This document shows, piece by piece, positions 50,386 to 62,346 of a stretch of DNA of 64,000 nt; position 1 is the stretch's first letter, and each line of letters opens with the position of its first letter. The DNA comes from Alopecurus myosuroides (lineage: Eukaryota; Streptophyta; Magnoliopsida; Poales; Poaceae). The notes beneath the pieces were generated by a model. The model was not told the origin of the DNA, did not search any database, and saw only the letters and a list, made by a program, of their open reading frames with translations. The position numbers were made by a program, and so were the translations under genes. Location: contig CM054063.1 of assembly GCA_028641055.1 (NCBI GenBank), positions 50,903,827 through 50,967,826 of the forward strand, given 5' to 3'.

Positions 50386-53300
50386 TGTGGTGACCCAGCA
50401 CACCACTGCATGTGTAGTGCGCAAGTCGATGACATAATACTCACAGAAGGACTTATCTGTGAATATTACATCCCTCAGAGTAGTACAACAGAAACACAGC
50501 GGGTCCAAGCAAAGCTATAGGATACAAACTTCATTACAAAATCTTGAGAATCTCTTTGATGAATCAAGAAGATCTCATACAAATGAACATCAGAAGAAGC
50601 AATTCGAAGATCCAAGCTGGAGAATTACTCTAGCTCAGAATTTAATCTACTATGGCTGATGTGAGCCCTAATCTATGCCTTATAAAAGCTAACTCCAAGA
50701 ATGGACTCCACCTACACCTTGATAGCTTCTCCTCCATCAGCGTTGTTGATGAAGATGCTTCACGATGACGACTTCCATCAGGCTTCAACTCTAAGAAGTG
50801 GGTCAAACAGGAACGAATGAGTAACAAGCGTTACTCAGCAAGCTCATGATATATAGTGGGTAGTTCGATGCACTAACTACAGCTTTAGACTCAAAAGAGT
50901 CATAAGCTAATGCAAGGTTTTTGTAAATCTTTCTTCAATAGGTTGCTTTTAATTCTGAAAAATATGCCCGCCAAACCATCACACGAGCTAGAACTTCATG
51001 GAGTTGCCTTTACTATAGCGTTCGCAGTTCCTTCCCGGAACAGGGGGTAACATGCCACATCCTTTTACACTCTGCAGAGGTGCGTTACTTTACCCATGGA
51101 CGACCAAGACCATGTTGCACAACCAGGTGTACATTCCTGTCCACTCCTACTCAGGTGTGGGGCCCGGTTGTTGGTCCAAGCCAAACCGTGCTTCCACCGC
51201 ACAACGCATGCCCACCCATTTCCGCCAGCAGGTTGAACGCCTGATTCCACCCCTCACGATGGAGATCTACGTGCCCCTGGCAGACACTCATAGACCCCAG
51301 AGTCTGTGGGACGTAAGGGCTCCCACCCATGTGCATGTAGTCCCGCAGAACCTACAACGTACGTCTCTGGCAGCTCGTTGACATGCGAACGAGAAAAGAT
51401 CACAGCTGACTTACTCCCCCCATAGAAGACTCATGGTTAACGCGGTATTTACGGCGCACCGAGTTCTGACGGCATTTGTGATTAATTCCTAGGTAATAAT
51501 TTCCCATGCAGATGGAACCTTCCTTTGACCTATTCATCTTACCATGGTCCCATCCGCCCACCAAACAGAACACTACCACGCGTGTAGCAATTCAATTAGT
51601 CATATTATTATAAAAATAGGATCATGCATTCTTTTGAGAGTAGGTGATAATACGATAGGGTTTTTTAAAATAGTTTGTTATGAGATACTGCAAAGGATAT
51701 GAGCAAGTGATGAACTTGCCTGATATTGAAATAACAATAATAATCCAGGTCTTCGGGGTTCGAGGGTCGCGTAGAAAATCCCGACATCTGAAAGATACCA
51801 AAGTAGCCCCGATAAGGACTACTGAAAACAATGAAACATGATACATGCATAGTAATGAGATGCATCGCGTAATACCCTGGAAAACACCTCAGCTTACAGT
51901 GTAAGCTATGTTTGATACGATAACTTAATCACACAGGTTTTAGGTGAATAGTTTCATTACTTGTGGTGATGTGGTTATTACTTCTTTTAGACTTTCATGT
52001 GTTTCCCTTTACTTAGCAAACAATTGTTATCATGTTTAAGTAGAAGTGTTGATTACTTGGTAAGGTAACAAGACAATAGCACATGGAAAACAATTATTGC
52101 AAAGGTAACAAACATGTTTGATTTTATTTTCCAAAAGTGTGGAGCTCATGACAATGAGTTTAGTTGAAAATGATGAACTAGTGTAGCTAACTCTATCATC
52201 ACAATACTTGCCAATGACTTGTGATGATAGGTTTAGTAGGTGTGAAAACATGTGGATTTTATTAATAAGGAAAATTCTGTTGTGGTAATAGTTTATAGTT
52301 ATAATGGGACATTATACAATTTAAGTATACTTATAAAAAAATAAGTTTATAAGTTGAATAAAATGTTTTATATTTAACATACTTGAGTTAGAAATGTTGT
52401 TCTCTTTAATTTGGTATATCATTTAATGTTTTCTGACAATATCGGAAAAAGTTATTATTTTATTAATTTTAAATGAATTAAATGATTATGCAAAACATTG
52501 CACACGTGAAAACTTGTTCAAATGACTTCCAAAACATCATAGATGAGTTGCATTTGTCATTTGAAGCATTTTGGTATATAACTTGTATTTTTTCTGATTT
52601 TATGAATTGTTTATTATTTTTCTTTATTTAAAATGATTTAATTAATTAAAGAAAATGTTTAATTTTAAACTTTATCAAATTCATTTGAAAATGTCATAAT
52701 CAAATAGATTTTATTTTTCTGATTAATATGATATGTTATTTATATTTTTCTGATTTACAGAATTAAAGTTATTGAATTATAAAGTTTTAATTAATTTCTG
52801 CCAATATTCAAATTGATAGGTGGGACCCACCTGTCATAATCATTTTAAATCAAAATTAAAATTAAAATAAAAGAAAATCTTCCATGACGTCATGGTGACG
52901 TCACAGATGACATCACCATTGCTTGATTCCTCACAGATGGATTCGATTCGGCCCTAGGGTGGAAATTGATGAATTTGGTTTGCACCATCCGAACGAGGAG
53001 CGAGTGGGGGTTCTAGGGGTGGCAGCGCCGCTTCCAAAAGGTCGCCGGAGTGCCGCCGGCGATGGCGTTTGACGGCGGCGGGTGGCAGTGCACGACGGGA
53101 ACACGATTTCGACGCCCAAACCCCAAACGAAAAACACTATGAGGTGTGTGAGCTCACCAGGAGTACGGTGATGTGGTCGGGGAAGCTTGGAGAGGTGGCA
53201 ATCGACGGCGCGGAGCTCTTCCCTCCGGCGGCCGGAGTTTGGAACGACGGCCAGTTCGTCGGCTACAGGGCATCCCGGCAAGCGAAGCTCATCGAGGAGG

Positions 53301-56300
53301 AAGAGTAGAGGATGGCGCATCTCCTCATGGCCTCGGTTGGTCTCGGCCTGGCCGGAATCGATGGAATGGCCGGCAGTCCGAGAGGACTAGGGTTAGGGTT
53401 TCGGGCTTTTCAGCGGGAGATACAGAGAGAGAGACGCAGCGAGGTGAGAGAGAGTGAGCGAGTTGGAGGGCTTCTCCTCCCTCTTATCCGCGCGGAAGAG
53501 CGGCAAGCAGGAGGTGGCAGTGGCCACGGTGATGCGACAGTAGCCGCCACGGCCTTCTGGCCTAAGGTTGAAGAAACAAAAGAAAAAAGCCACCTTTCGA
53601 TAACCCCTAAGATTTCTGACACTTACAATTTGGTCCTTCTTTTACTAAAAACTGAGAAAAACCTTTGTTTTCAGGGCCTTCTTGTAAACAGAAAAATTAA
53701 TAAAAAATATATTTGAATTCCTTATCAAATTTTACATCTCACCATGTTTTGTTTTGGTGAATTTGAAGAATATTTGTATTTTTTATTTATGGTGCTAGAT
53801 TAAGTGATTTTTAGTATTTCTCTCCATTTAATTTCTTAAATGGCTTTAAATTTATTTTTAGGCTTGAATAACATATCCACACAACATACATATGGTTCAC
53901 TAAGTGGTGTGTTCTCATTGGACCATTTTAGATACAAATTCTTTTAGAAAATAATTTGGTAACGTTACTTGGTATTGTTTCTGTGTATTGAAATGAAAAT
54001 CACTTAACAGATATTTGTATCCCATGACATACTAAATTATTTTTTATTAAGTAATGAACTTGTTTTCTCTTATGAGGCTTTGTTATTTTCATAGTTGTAC
54101 TCTTATCCATTTTTGGTTGACACCTTAATTAGGTGTATATAAGAAAGGTTGTTGTTTTTAGTACTTGATTAAATGGAAAACTTGAGTGGCTTTGAAATCT
54201 TATTTGTTTGTTTTCCACTAGGTTCTAAGAATGAATATGATCCCATGCTTGTTTTAGAAACAAGTAATCATTTGTATTTTTATGTGTAGATGAATTTTTG
54301 TTATCATCTGTTAGTCTTATCTATGAAAAGGATTTGGAAAACAAGGTATTAAGCTTGTTCTCAGCTACCTCCACATATCAAGACATGTGGATGCAATACC
54401 TTGTTGTTATTTTTTACAGATACTTGTTTCCATTTAAGAGATTTACTATTTGTTCCTCATCTATGTTGAGCTTGACAAGGCATAGAGATGATAGGTTCTC
54501 TAATAATACCTAATGATTCACTGGATAATTGCTTATGCTTCCTTACTGAGGCAGGTTTGCTTCTTGTGGTCTTCTGTTGCTTGATGTTCTTCTCTCTAGT
54601 TGCCATTAGTTTTCTGTTATCCCTTTGTCCATTGCAGATAGGTTCCTATCTTGGTTTCCAACCTCAACTATCTCACCATTGTGGTGAAAACAACCAATTT
54701 CTCCAAACAAAGATGTTACTTAGATGATTATAAAAGAATGTGAGTTTATTTAATGACATCAAGTTACCCTATGCATATAAGAAGAATTTGTTAACAATGT
54801 AGCTAGTCTTGCCTCCAAATTACTTCTCATATGCAATAGGCTGAGATGTACCATGTAATTCAACCTTTTGTTTGTTTATGTATGACACTCAATTGTTTGA
54901 GTATACAGAAGTGTTTTGTTAACAAGGTATACTGCTTGTTACCAAACTACTTCTCTATAACACTAACATTGGAATATCACACTATTTCAAGAGGATTTGT
55001 AAGATCAGATCAAGATATAAGAGTTTCCAAGTACTCTTATAGTCAATTGGAATAGTACTTCTAGAACACTCTACATAATCTTCTTGAAGATCTTCATGTG
55101 GTAGTTCCTCCTATCTTGTGGTTTCTTCTCTTGCAAAATAACTTGGAGAAGATTGGGAAACAAGATACAATGGTCTAGACAACATATCAAGATCTAGATT
55201 AAGAGTTAGTTCATGCTTTTATTATACTTCCATACACTTATTATTTTCTTTCCCAAAGGATAGATACTTGTTTCATATTTGATTAGTTTAACTTAGCTAT
55301 CAATTCAATTCCTCTAATAGAGGTTATAACTTGTTGTTATCCAATACTTGTATCCATAGGTACTTTAGTTGTGGAATATTGATGTGGATCAAAATGTGAA
55401 ATGTTTGTGGAATAATGACTTAAGATAGTAAGTTGATCAAATGGTTCATTGCTGTGTTGAGGTTTCATATGCTCACTTGTATAGGATAAATAAGATGATG
55501 AGCATGTGAAAGTTATTGAGGTTTAATGACTTATGTCATAGTTGTTATTTGTTCTCCCAGGTGTCATGATCTGCTTTATATTCATCACTTTATTCACTTT
55601 GTCATTCATAATGCAGATATAGAGATTTGGGGAATATCATATGTAATGATCAAGGTTTATCAGTAGTTGAAGAAGATTTATTTCTTCTTGTGGATACTTC
55701 TTTTATGATTGATGAGATATGTACATATTCGATAAATATGTTAATGCAATTATTATATCATTTTCCACTTGTGGGTTTTGAGTTAACACTTGTTTGTATT
55801 AGTAGTGTTCTATTGATTCTTTGTTATGTACTTGTGATGGTTCACCTGATAGTTATGAGATGATTTATAGAGATGTTATGGAATGAATTGACAACTTAGA
55901 GAGTTGTTGTTTTATAGGAGATCAGAATGAGATTGTTCAATTATGCATTACTCATTGGTGGAAGTATGATCATCAGATATGTGATTTGGATACTCACCCC
56001 TCTTTGAGTTCTAGATACCTAGCGAATTATCCCAAGTCACTTAGAGACTTGTGGTTAAGATTGTTGAGAGTTAGTGTTGGTCAAAACCAATTTATGGTTT
56101 GTGTAACCAGATGTTTTGGTTTCTTAAGATACTTGTTATAAATATCATTCCAAATGTACTCTTGACTAGATGAACTAGACCTATTTCATTTTGTCAAGTG
56201 AAACTTTGGTCACTTTGATTTGTTTAAACTTTCGCGCCAAAATTTCCCGTACTTTTAGATGCATGCTTTGCAAATGCACATATTAAATTTAGATCCTTAT

Positions 56301-56326
56301 AACTTCCCAAACACTGGGATGTTACA
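50386..56326 (-). repeat. 5' LTR of the LARD element
   Basis: 5941 bp, with the same ends as the 3' LTR. The GC-rich island lies at about 52925-53590. Small indels relative to the other LTR occur, for example near 52750, 54750 and 55925. Confidence 0.9.
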
Positions 56327-56331
56327 CTCCT

Positions 56332-56960
56332 CCACACGAAGCGTGAGACCATCACCAAATCGAAGATCCAGCCACCGCGTCAACCACATGACCACGGTGC
56401 CCGCCACCATCGAAAGACCAGGGTTGCCGCCCTTAGCGACGAACTCCTACATAGTCATAAGCTGACGCCACATCGAGTGAAAAGCAACCAGATCACCACT
56501 GCTTGACCGACAGCCGGTTGCCGCGCTGTAGACAGTAATGGACACCGGAATTCATCACCTATCTGCCGCAAATTGCAACAGATCCCACTCCATCAGATGT
56601 GTTCCTGTGGAGATGAGGTTGCTACAGCCTTAGCGCCGCGGCCAGTCATCGACGGCTCCCGATCAGCCAAGAAGCGATCGGTCCACCACCATCCCAGGGC
56701 CGCCGCCTAGGAGTCCAGTCTCTGCCATGCATGCAGCCAGTCCAGAGACGTAGCTGTGATGTAGGAGTTCTTCTACCTCTGCGAGGAGACGAGATTCTGC
56801 CGACCATCATCCGCCGGAAATGGCTGTGTGCTTGCCAGCTTCCTCCGGTGGTGGTGGAGAGTTGGAGAAGAGGAGAGGTAGGGGTGGCGGCTAGGGTTTC
56901 GCCCGAGGTGCTGCCGGGAGCGACTCGAGTGAGTTTGCTCTCCCTAAGGGCTGACAACTT
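56332..56960 (-). mobile_element. Unclassified insertion, right part
   Basis: Continuation of 41900-42619 beyond the LARD. GC-rich; on the minus strand it holds an unrecognised frame (56957-56646, starting MSALRESKLTRVAPG). CGAAACCCTAGCC lies near its minus-strand start. Confidence 0.4.
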
Positions 56961-57113
56961 CCTCCGTTATGAGAAGTTGGACCTCTGGTGCCTGGAGAGG
57001 ATATGTATGACAAGTCCTCTATACTGCGGGTATGAGTTGTAACTCGAGTCAAGTGGTTGGGAGGGAGCCGGACTTGGTGGCAGAACTTGGGGAGAAGCTT
57101 CGGCCATAAATTT
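56961..57113 (-). pseudogene. Second copy of the Pro/Gly-rich terminal exon, truncated
   Basis: On the minus strand the acceptor TTTCCCTTGCAG precedes KFMAEASPQVLPPSPAPSQP and DSSYNSYPQY, clearly homologous to 37836-37582. The frame is lost after that, and the C-terminal part is missing because of the insertion at about 56960. It shows that the exon belongs to the repeated module. Confidence 0.6.
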
Positions 57114-57556
57114 CTGCAAGGGAAAGATGGGTGATCGTCAATTAAAAGAAGACACGAGAACTTCTACAAAGAGGCAATTGACAAGTAGTACATGACAAAG
57201 TAAATGGTATGTTACAATTTTTTATATGATTTTCTTGTAGAATTTCACGACTGTGGCCCTAGTGTGTAACTTCTGAAATTGTAATTTCAACCTAAACAAA
57301 TAAGCATATATCGACCTCAATAAAGATTGAAGTATCAAGCTGCCATGATAAGATTTTACTATATGCAATTTTGTGCAACATCTTCCATCCACATCTCATG
57401 TGTACATCGAACATCCTATAGATAACGCAAATCTAATGACCACTATGGATGCAATTGTGCCCTTGTGTAGCTCCGTTCAATCTAATCGGGCACTCGGAGT
57501 AAAGTGGGCATGCTGCTTCATGTGCTATAAAACGCATTGCATATATATGAGTATTA
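57114..57556. other. Module X intron-like flank
   Basis: Homologous to 37837-38040 at its start, then unassigned. No gene seen. Confidence 0.4.
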
Positions 57557-57717
57557 CTCCCTCCTTATCAAAATGTAAGATGTTTTAGTTCTTTCTAAAC
57601 AAAATGTATCTAGACATGTTTTAGTGTGTAGATTCATATGCATCTTACACTAAAACGTATCTAGATACATTTTGTCTAAAAAAGGCTAAAACATCTTACA
57701 TTTTAATACGGAAGGAG
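57557..57717. mobile_element. Stowaway MITE (Tc1/mariner)
   Basis: It starts CTCCCTCCTTATCAAAATG and ends CATTTTAATACGGAAGGAG, inverted repeats typical of Stowaway, with TA on both sides (57555-57556 and 57718-57719). The 161-bp length and palindromic interior fit. Confidence 0.9.
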
Positions 57718-57719
57718 TA

Positions 57720-58359
57720 TTTATTTTGTTTGAGCTTAACCGAAGTTGTACACCCGGTAACTCATTTTCCGGGGAGGGCGAGGCGTAACCATGAAAGCCC
57801 GTCTGGTAACCCAAACCATAGTGGCAACCGACACACGAAGGTAAGAAGCACAAACTAATGTTTCTTCCCGTACATCACCTTGTGTGTTTCACCGAGAAAT
57901 GCAAATATATTGCCAAGCCTTGCCGCTCAGAACACTTTAGCACAAATATCATGTATTACAAAAAAAAACACATCCACTTGACTATGTTCTTTCCCCTACT
58001 TATAAGAAAATTTGCACCTAATTAGTGGTTAGATTGATCGTCATTGCAATTGATGGGTGTTTTTTATGTGCATTAGTCAGGGGACAAAATTTCAACTAAA
58101 TTATAGACTAGATTAAGAAACTAATGATTTTCGGTAGGGAGTGAACCAAAACATGCCCATCTTGGTTGCACATCCGATCAGATATGAAAACGCCATACAT
58201 GATTCCACATAAAACAAATCCAACAATGCTCACCACGCTGGTGGACCTTTCCTGCACGGTCGGTATAATCTCGGTTTGGCCTCCTGTGTTGGTATTGTGC
58301 TAGAATCATATGGTGTTAGACTCGATAGTTGGGAGCAAAAAATTGTGGTACCTTAGAAA
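57720..58359 (+). repeat. Module X copy 5 (cut by the MULE)
   Basis: It carries the GGTAACTCATTTTCC block (57758), the upstream block (58020-58340, with CTCACCACGCTGGTGG) and stops at CCTTAGAAAATTGAG, where the MULE terminus begins. Its promoter half is therefore absent or displaced beyond the MULE. Confidence 0.55.
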
Positions 58360-58363
58360 ATTG

Positions 58364-58475
58364 AGAAAATTACAAAAAACCACCACAATTGCGGCTCGGT
58401 TTTCAATTAACCACCACAATTGTGGTTCGTGACAAAAAAAACCACCAGTTTCGCGTAACAGTTTTACAAAAAACA
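58364..58475. repeat. Probable MULE terminal inverted repeat (left)
   Basis: AAAAAACCACCACAATTG, AACCACCACAATTGTGG and AAAAAAAACCACCAG follow one another within about 80 bp. Further in, a 10-bp unit GCGTTAACGG is doubled at about 58560-58580. The opposite end is not in the window, so the TIR length is unknown. Confidence 0.5.
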
Positions 58476-58648
58476 CTGACCGTGCCTCTCGCCCGCGGAA
58501 ACAACGATTAAGACATACCGGGCCCGCTGTCGGGACCACGTGGCGTGTTTCGGACAGGGGCGTTAACGGGCGTTAACGGGACGTGCCCGCGCGTGCCCTA
58601 ACGCCCAGCCTCACTCTCGACCTCTCTGCTCTTTCTCCCTCGGTGACG

Positions 58649-61600
58649 ATGGCGGCGGAGAAACCCTCAGGCGGCGGCAGCTCGCCGGGCGGCCTTGGCG
58701 GCGGCGAGGAGGGATTTTCCGGTGGCGGGGAGGGCGGCGGATCTGGTGGGGGCGGGGACGACGGTTCTACGTGAGGATTTCCGCCGGATTTCTGTGGGAG
58801 CTCCAATCCGTTTGATTCATTCGCCATTGAAGGCGGTTGCAAGAGCACTTGCATCCGTTTGGCAAGATCACCCCGAGCAGAGCCAATCCTGGACAACCTC
58901 CTGCGGCGGCGTGTAGTAAGTGTTCTCTCTTTCTCTGTCTGAATTTAGGGCTATTGTTGTCACTGTGAGCTTTGTATCTAGATACTGAGGATGTTTTTAT
59001 TTCAATTCTATAGTTTATACGATGATGTATGGGATGTTCGATTGCATCTAGAAGGCATTGACAATTTAGAGCGAAAAATTTCCCAATCCGACATCACATA
59101 TCTGAATCTGCTATCACTGATTGAGACAAAGGGATATGGAATTTCAGATAGCATGTACTATGTCAGAGAATTGGGGACAGGGAATTCTGGGATGGAACTA
59201 ATAGATGGAATGGAGAAAGTGGAAAAGATGGTGAAGCTGTACGAGGACAGTAAAGTTCTTAATTTGATTGTAATGAGGGGGAGGGAAATGCCATTTCCTG
59301 AGATTAACATACCATCAGTTGAAGAGCAAATCCCAATATCAGAGATTGGAGAACCTGTTGTGTATCAAGTGGATGATGGTGGTATCCTGCTGACCCAACA
59401 AAGCAATAATAAGAACAAGGGGAAGGAGGTTACTGAAGAAGAAGAAGATGTTTCAGATCATAGTGAAGAGGATTTTTATTATGATGAAGGGGAGTACAGA
59501 GAAGAAGACCATACTGAAGCCTGGAGAAGAGAAGAAGCAGAGCTTAGCCAGAAAATCATTGAAATAAAGAGGAATAGAGCAAATCCATTGCTGCATTGTG
59601 AAGGTGACACAGAGCCAGAAGAATTGTTTTACAACTCTAAAGATTCTGATAGTGACAGTGACTGTTTTTTTGCTGCTCCACCTGAACCTGTTACTGAACC
59701 TGTCAAAAAGAAGAAAAATGCAGTGAAGCAAGGACCCACAGATAGATCACATTGCAGCCAAGCTACCAGCAGAGCACCAGATTTTTATCCTTCTGATGAT
59801 GATGGCACAGATGGGGATGTAGGTGCAGATGATGATGATGGCAGTGAGATGTTAGCTTGGGTGCTCCCCTCAGGCAGGAAGAGTAGGGCAAAGAAGAGGA
59901 AGCCCAGAGTGTGGTATGATGAAAACAGGCTACAACCAGAGGAACAATTGTGTCTACAGATGTGTTTTACAGATGTTTACCAGTTTAGAAGGGCTTTGCA
60001 AACATTGCACAGCTCGGAAATTTCTCCTATCATAGGAATTGTAAGGATAGGGTTATTGCCAACTGCTCAGCTGAAGGTTGCCCATTTTTTATGGTTGGTT
60101 CACAGATAAAAGGTGAAAAAACTTTCTGTCTAAGAAAGTTGAACTTGGACCACAATTGTGCCACATCAGGTGATCACTGCAAGGTAACTGGTAGGTGGGC
60201 AGCAAAAATAGCTGAGAAAAGCTTGAGAATTGATCCTAGAACTGGTGTTGATGCTGTCATTGAGACAACAAAGGAAAAGTATGGGGTAGAAATTCCAAAG
60301 ATGATGGCATACAGAGCCAAGAGAAAAGCTTTAGAAGCAGTTTTGGGTGATCATATCAAGCAATACAAAAGGATCAGAGACTTCCTTCACACAGTTCTTG
60401 ATGCAAACCCAGGTAGTAGATGCATTGTCACAACTGTGACCCCACCAGGACAGCCATCTAGAAACCCAACATTCCATGGATTGTTTCTTTGTCTTGGAGC
60501 TTCCATTGAGGGTTTTCTAAAAGGATGCAGGCCTTTTATTGGTCTTGATGGATGTTTTATTAAGCTAGCTACAGGCCAGCAAATTCTTGCTGCCACAGGA
60601 AGGGATGGGAACAACAATATATACCCCATTGCTTTTGGTGTTGCTGACAAAGAAGATACACCTAGCTGGAGTTGGTTTCTGACACAACTAAAGTATGCCA
60701 TAGGTGGAGAATCTGGGCAGTTTGGAAACTACACAATTATTTCTGACAGGCAGAAGGTATGTAGATGAAACTTGACTAGTTTGATATGTGTCGATGAAAC
60801 TTGACTAGTTTGATATTTGTCGATGAAACTTAACTAGTTTGATATTTGTCAATGAAACTTGACTAGTTTGATATTTGTCGATGAAACTTAACTAGTTTGA
60901 TATTTGTCGATGAAACTTGACTAGTTTGATATTTGTCGATGAAACTTAACTAGTTTACATAATTGTGCAGGGATTGCTAAATGCAATAAATGCTGTGTTT
61001 CCAAATTGCCCACAGAGGTTTTGTCTTAGGCATATATATGCCAATTTTCAGCAAGCTGGTTTCAGAGGTGAAGAGCTCAAGAAATTCATGGATTCTGCTA
61101 GTTATTCTTACACCAAACATGGTTTTGATGTTTCTATGGAAGGACTAAAAAATCAGTGCCAAGAAGCTTGGGAGTGGCTTAGTAGACTCCCTGTTGAATG
61201 TTGGGCAAGACATGTTATGGATCACAACTGCAAAACAGATTTAGTGGTCAACAATCTCAGTGAGGTTTTTAACAGGATGATTCTTGATGTTAGGGCCAAA
61301 CCTATTAAAACAATGTTGGAGGGGATCATAACCAAGTTGATGGTCAAATATGTAGACAAGAGAACAGGTGCAAGGACAGCTAAGTGGGAAATCACACCCA
61401 CATATGCAGAAAAATTTGAAGAAAATAAGAAATGGTCAAGGAATTGTAAATCTGTGCCTTCAAAAGATGATTTGTGGCAGGTGACAAGTCGAGTGGATAG
61501 CACATATGCTGTGAACTTGCATGCTAGAACTAGTGGCTGCAAGAGATGGGACATCAGTGGCATCCCTTGCCACCATGCCATTTCTGCTATTTACAAATCA

Positions 61601-62346
61601 AGGCAGCATCCAGAAGATTTTGTCCATCCATTTTTCAAGAAGCCAATGTACCTTGACACATACAACCCAGTGATTTATCCAGTGCCTGGTGACGAAAGTT
61701 GGGTTAAAACTGACACACCTGACATTGAAGCACCAACCTTCCACATTTCAAAGGGCAGAGCTCAAACAAAAAGAAGGAAAGGGAAGTTTGAGGTGCCACA
61801 ACCCAAATCTTCATCTAGAATGGGAACTATCACCTGTGGCAACTGCAGCAGATTGGGACATAGGTACAGGAATTGTGACCAGCCACTCAAGCCTTCTCTG
61901 CAGATGAGACTCAATCAGCACCAGGTTGTTATATTGCACAATTTCCTTTATTTGCAATAGCATATATGATTAACATACTGTACATGTCTCTGTAGGAAAA
62001 TAGAGCTGAGGGAGATTTTTCATTAACAACTGCTCCAACAAGTGCTGCAGCACCCAGGGCCACTACAGCAGCACCAAGTGCCACTACAGAAGCTACTGCA
62101 GCACCAAGGGCCACTCCTGCAGCACCAAGGGCCACTCCAGCAGCTAGTGCAGCTACTGCTCCTGCTAGGGCCAGTTCATCTACACCTGCAGCAAAAAGGC
62201 CTTTCACAGCTCCAAGAAGTGCTGAAAATGTGGATGATGTGAGGCCTACAAGGTCCATAAAGGAAAGTTCCAGGCTGAAGGGCTATTTGACTGCAAGCAA
62301 CATTGACAAACTGACCATTGCAGATATCAAGAAAGGAAAGCTCTAA
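58649..62346 (+). CDS. mudrA-like MULE transposase (4 exons, one frameshift)
   Basis: Predicted exons are 58649-58770, 59014-60756, 60971-61924 and 61996-62346. Exon 1 starts at ATG 58649 (MAAEKPSGGGSSPGG, Gly-rich) and ends in phase 2 at a GTGAGG donor. Exon 2 continues in phase after TTCTATAG (LYDDVWDVRLHLEG). Next come an acidic linker with nuclear-localisation-like KSRAKKRKPRVW, the MuDR N-terminal region (LQMCFTDVYQFRRALQ ... HRNCKDRVIANC), and the MULE catalytic domain with the first Asp in GLDGCF (60541-60558) and a later Asp in IISDRQK (60739-60756). A SWIM zinc finger (CKRWDISGIPCHHA, 61538-61579), a CCHC knuckle (CGNCSRLGHRYRNC, 61835-61876) and an Ala/Thr/Pro-repeat tail complete it. 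The frame breaks near 60005-60020 (ALQTLH then AQLGNFSYHRN in another frame). Apart from that lesion it looks full-length. Confidence 0.88.
60764..60957 (+). repeat. 29-bp minisatellite in transposase intron 2
   Basis: About 6.7 copies of a 29-bp unit starting GATGAAACTT(G/A)ACTAG lie in the intron 60757-60970. The variable base runs G,G,A,G,A,G,A, indicating that a 58-bp dimer has been amplified. Confidence 0.92.

Larger units (their letters stand above)
42620..56326 (-). mobile_element. LARD-like Ty3/gypsy derivative with giant LTRs
   Basis: The two LTRs are 5930 bp (42620-48549) and 5941 bp (50386-56326), and the element is flanked by TSD CTCCT (42615-42619 and 56327-56331). It lies on the minus strand: GCTCTGATACCA at 50372-50383 is the reverse complement of the iMet primer-binding site, two bases inside the LTR at 50386. 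The interior is only 1836 bp with no gag or pol. Just before the 3' LTR the minus strand reads VEFRDEVLVKGEIL followed by a stop that uses LTR bases, resembling the pol C-terminus of Tekay/Del-type gypsy elements. That places its ancestry in Ty3/gypsy. LTRs differ by about 2% in a 300-bp sample, so it is older than the copia insertion. Confidence 0.9.

Noticed and set aside
60764..60957. Regular 29-bp repeats as a CRISPR array.
   Set aside because: Units are contiguous with no spacers, lie in an intron of a plant transposon, and vary at fixed sites. It is a minisatellite.
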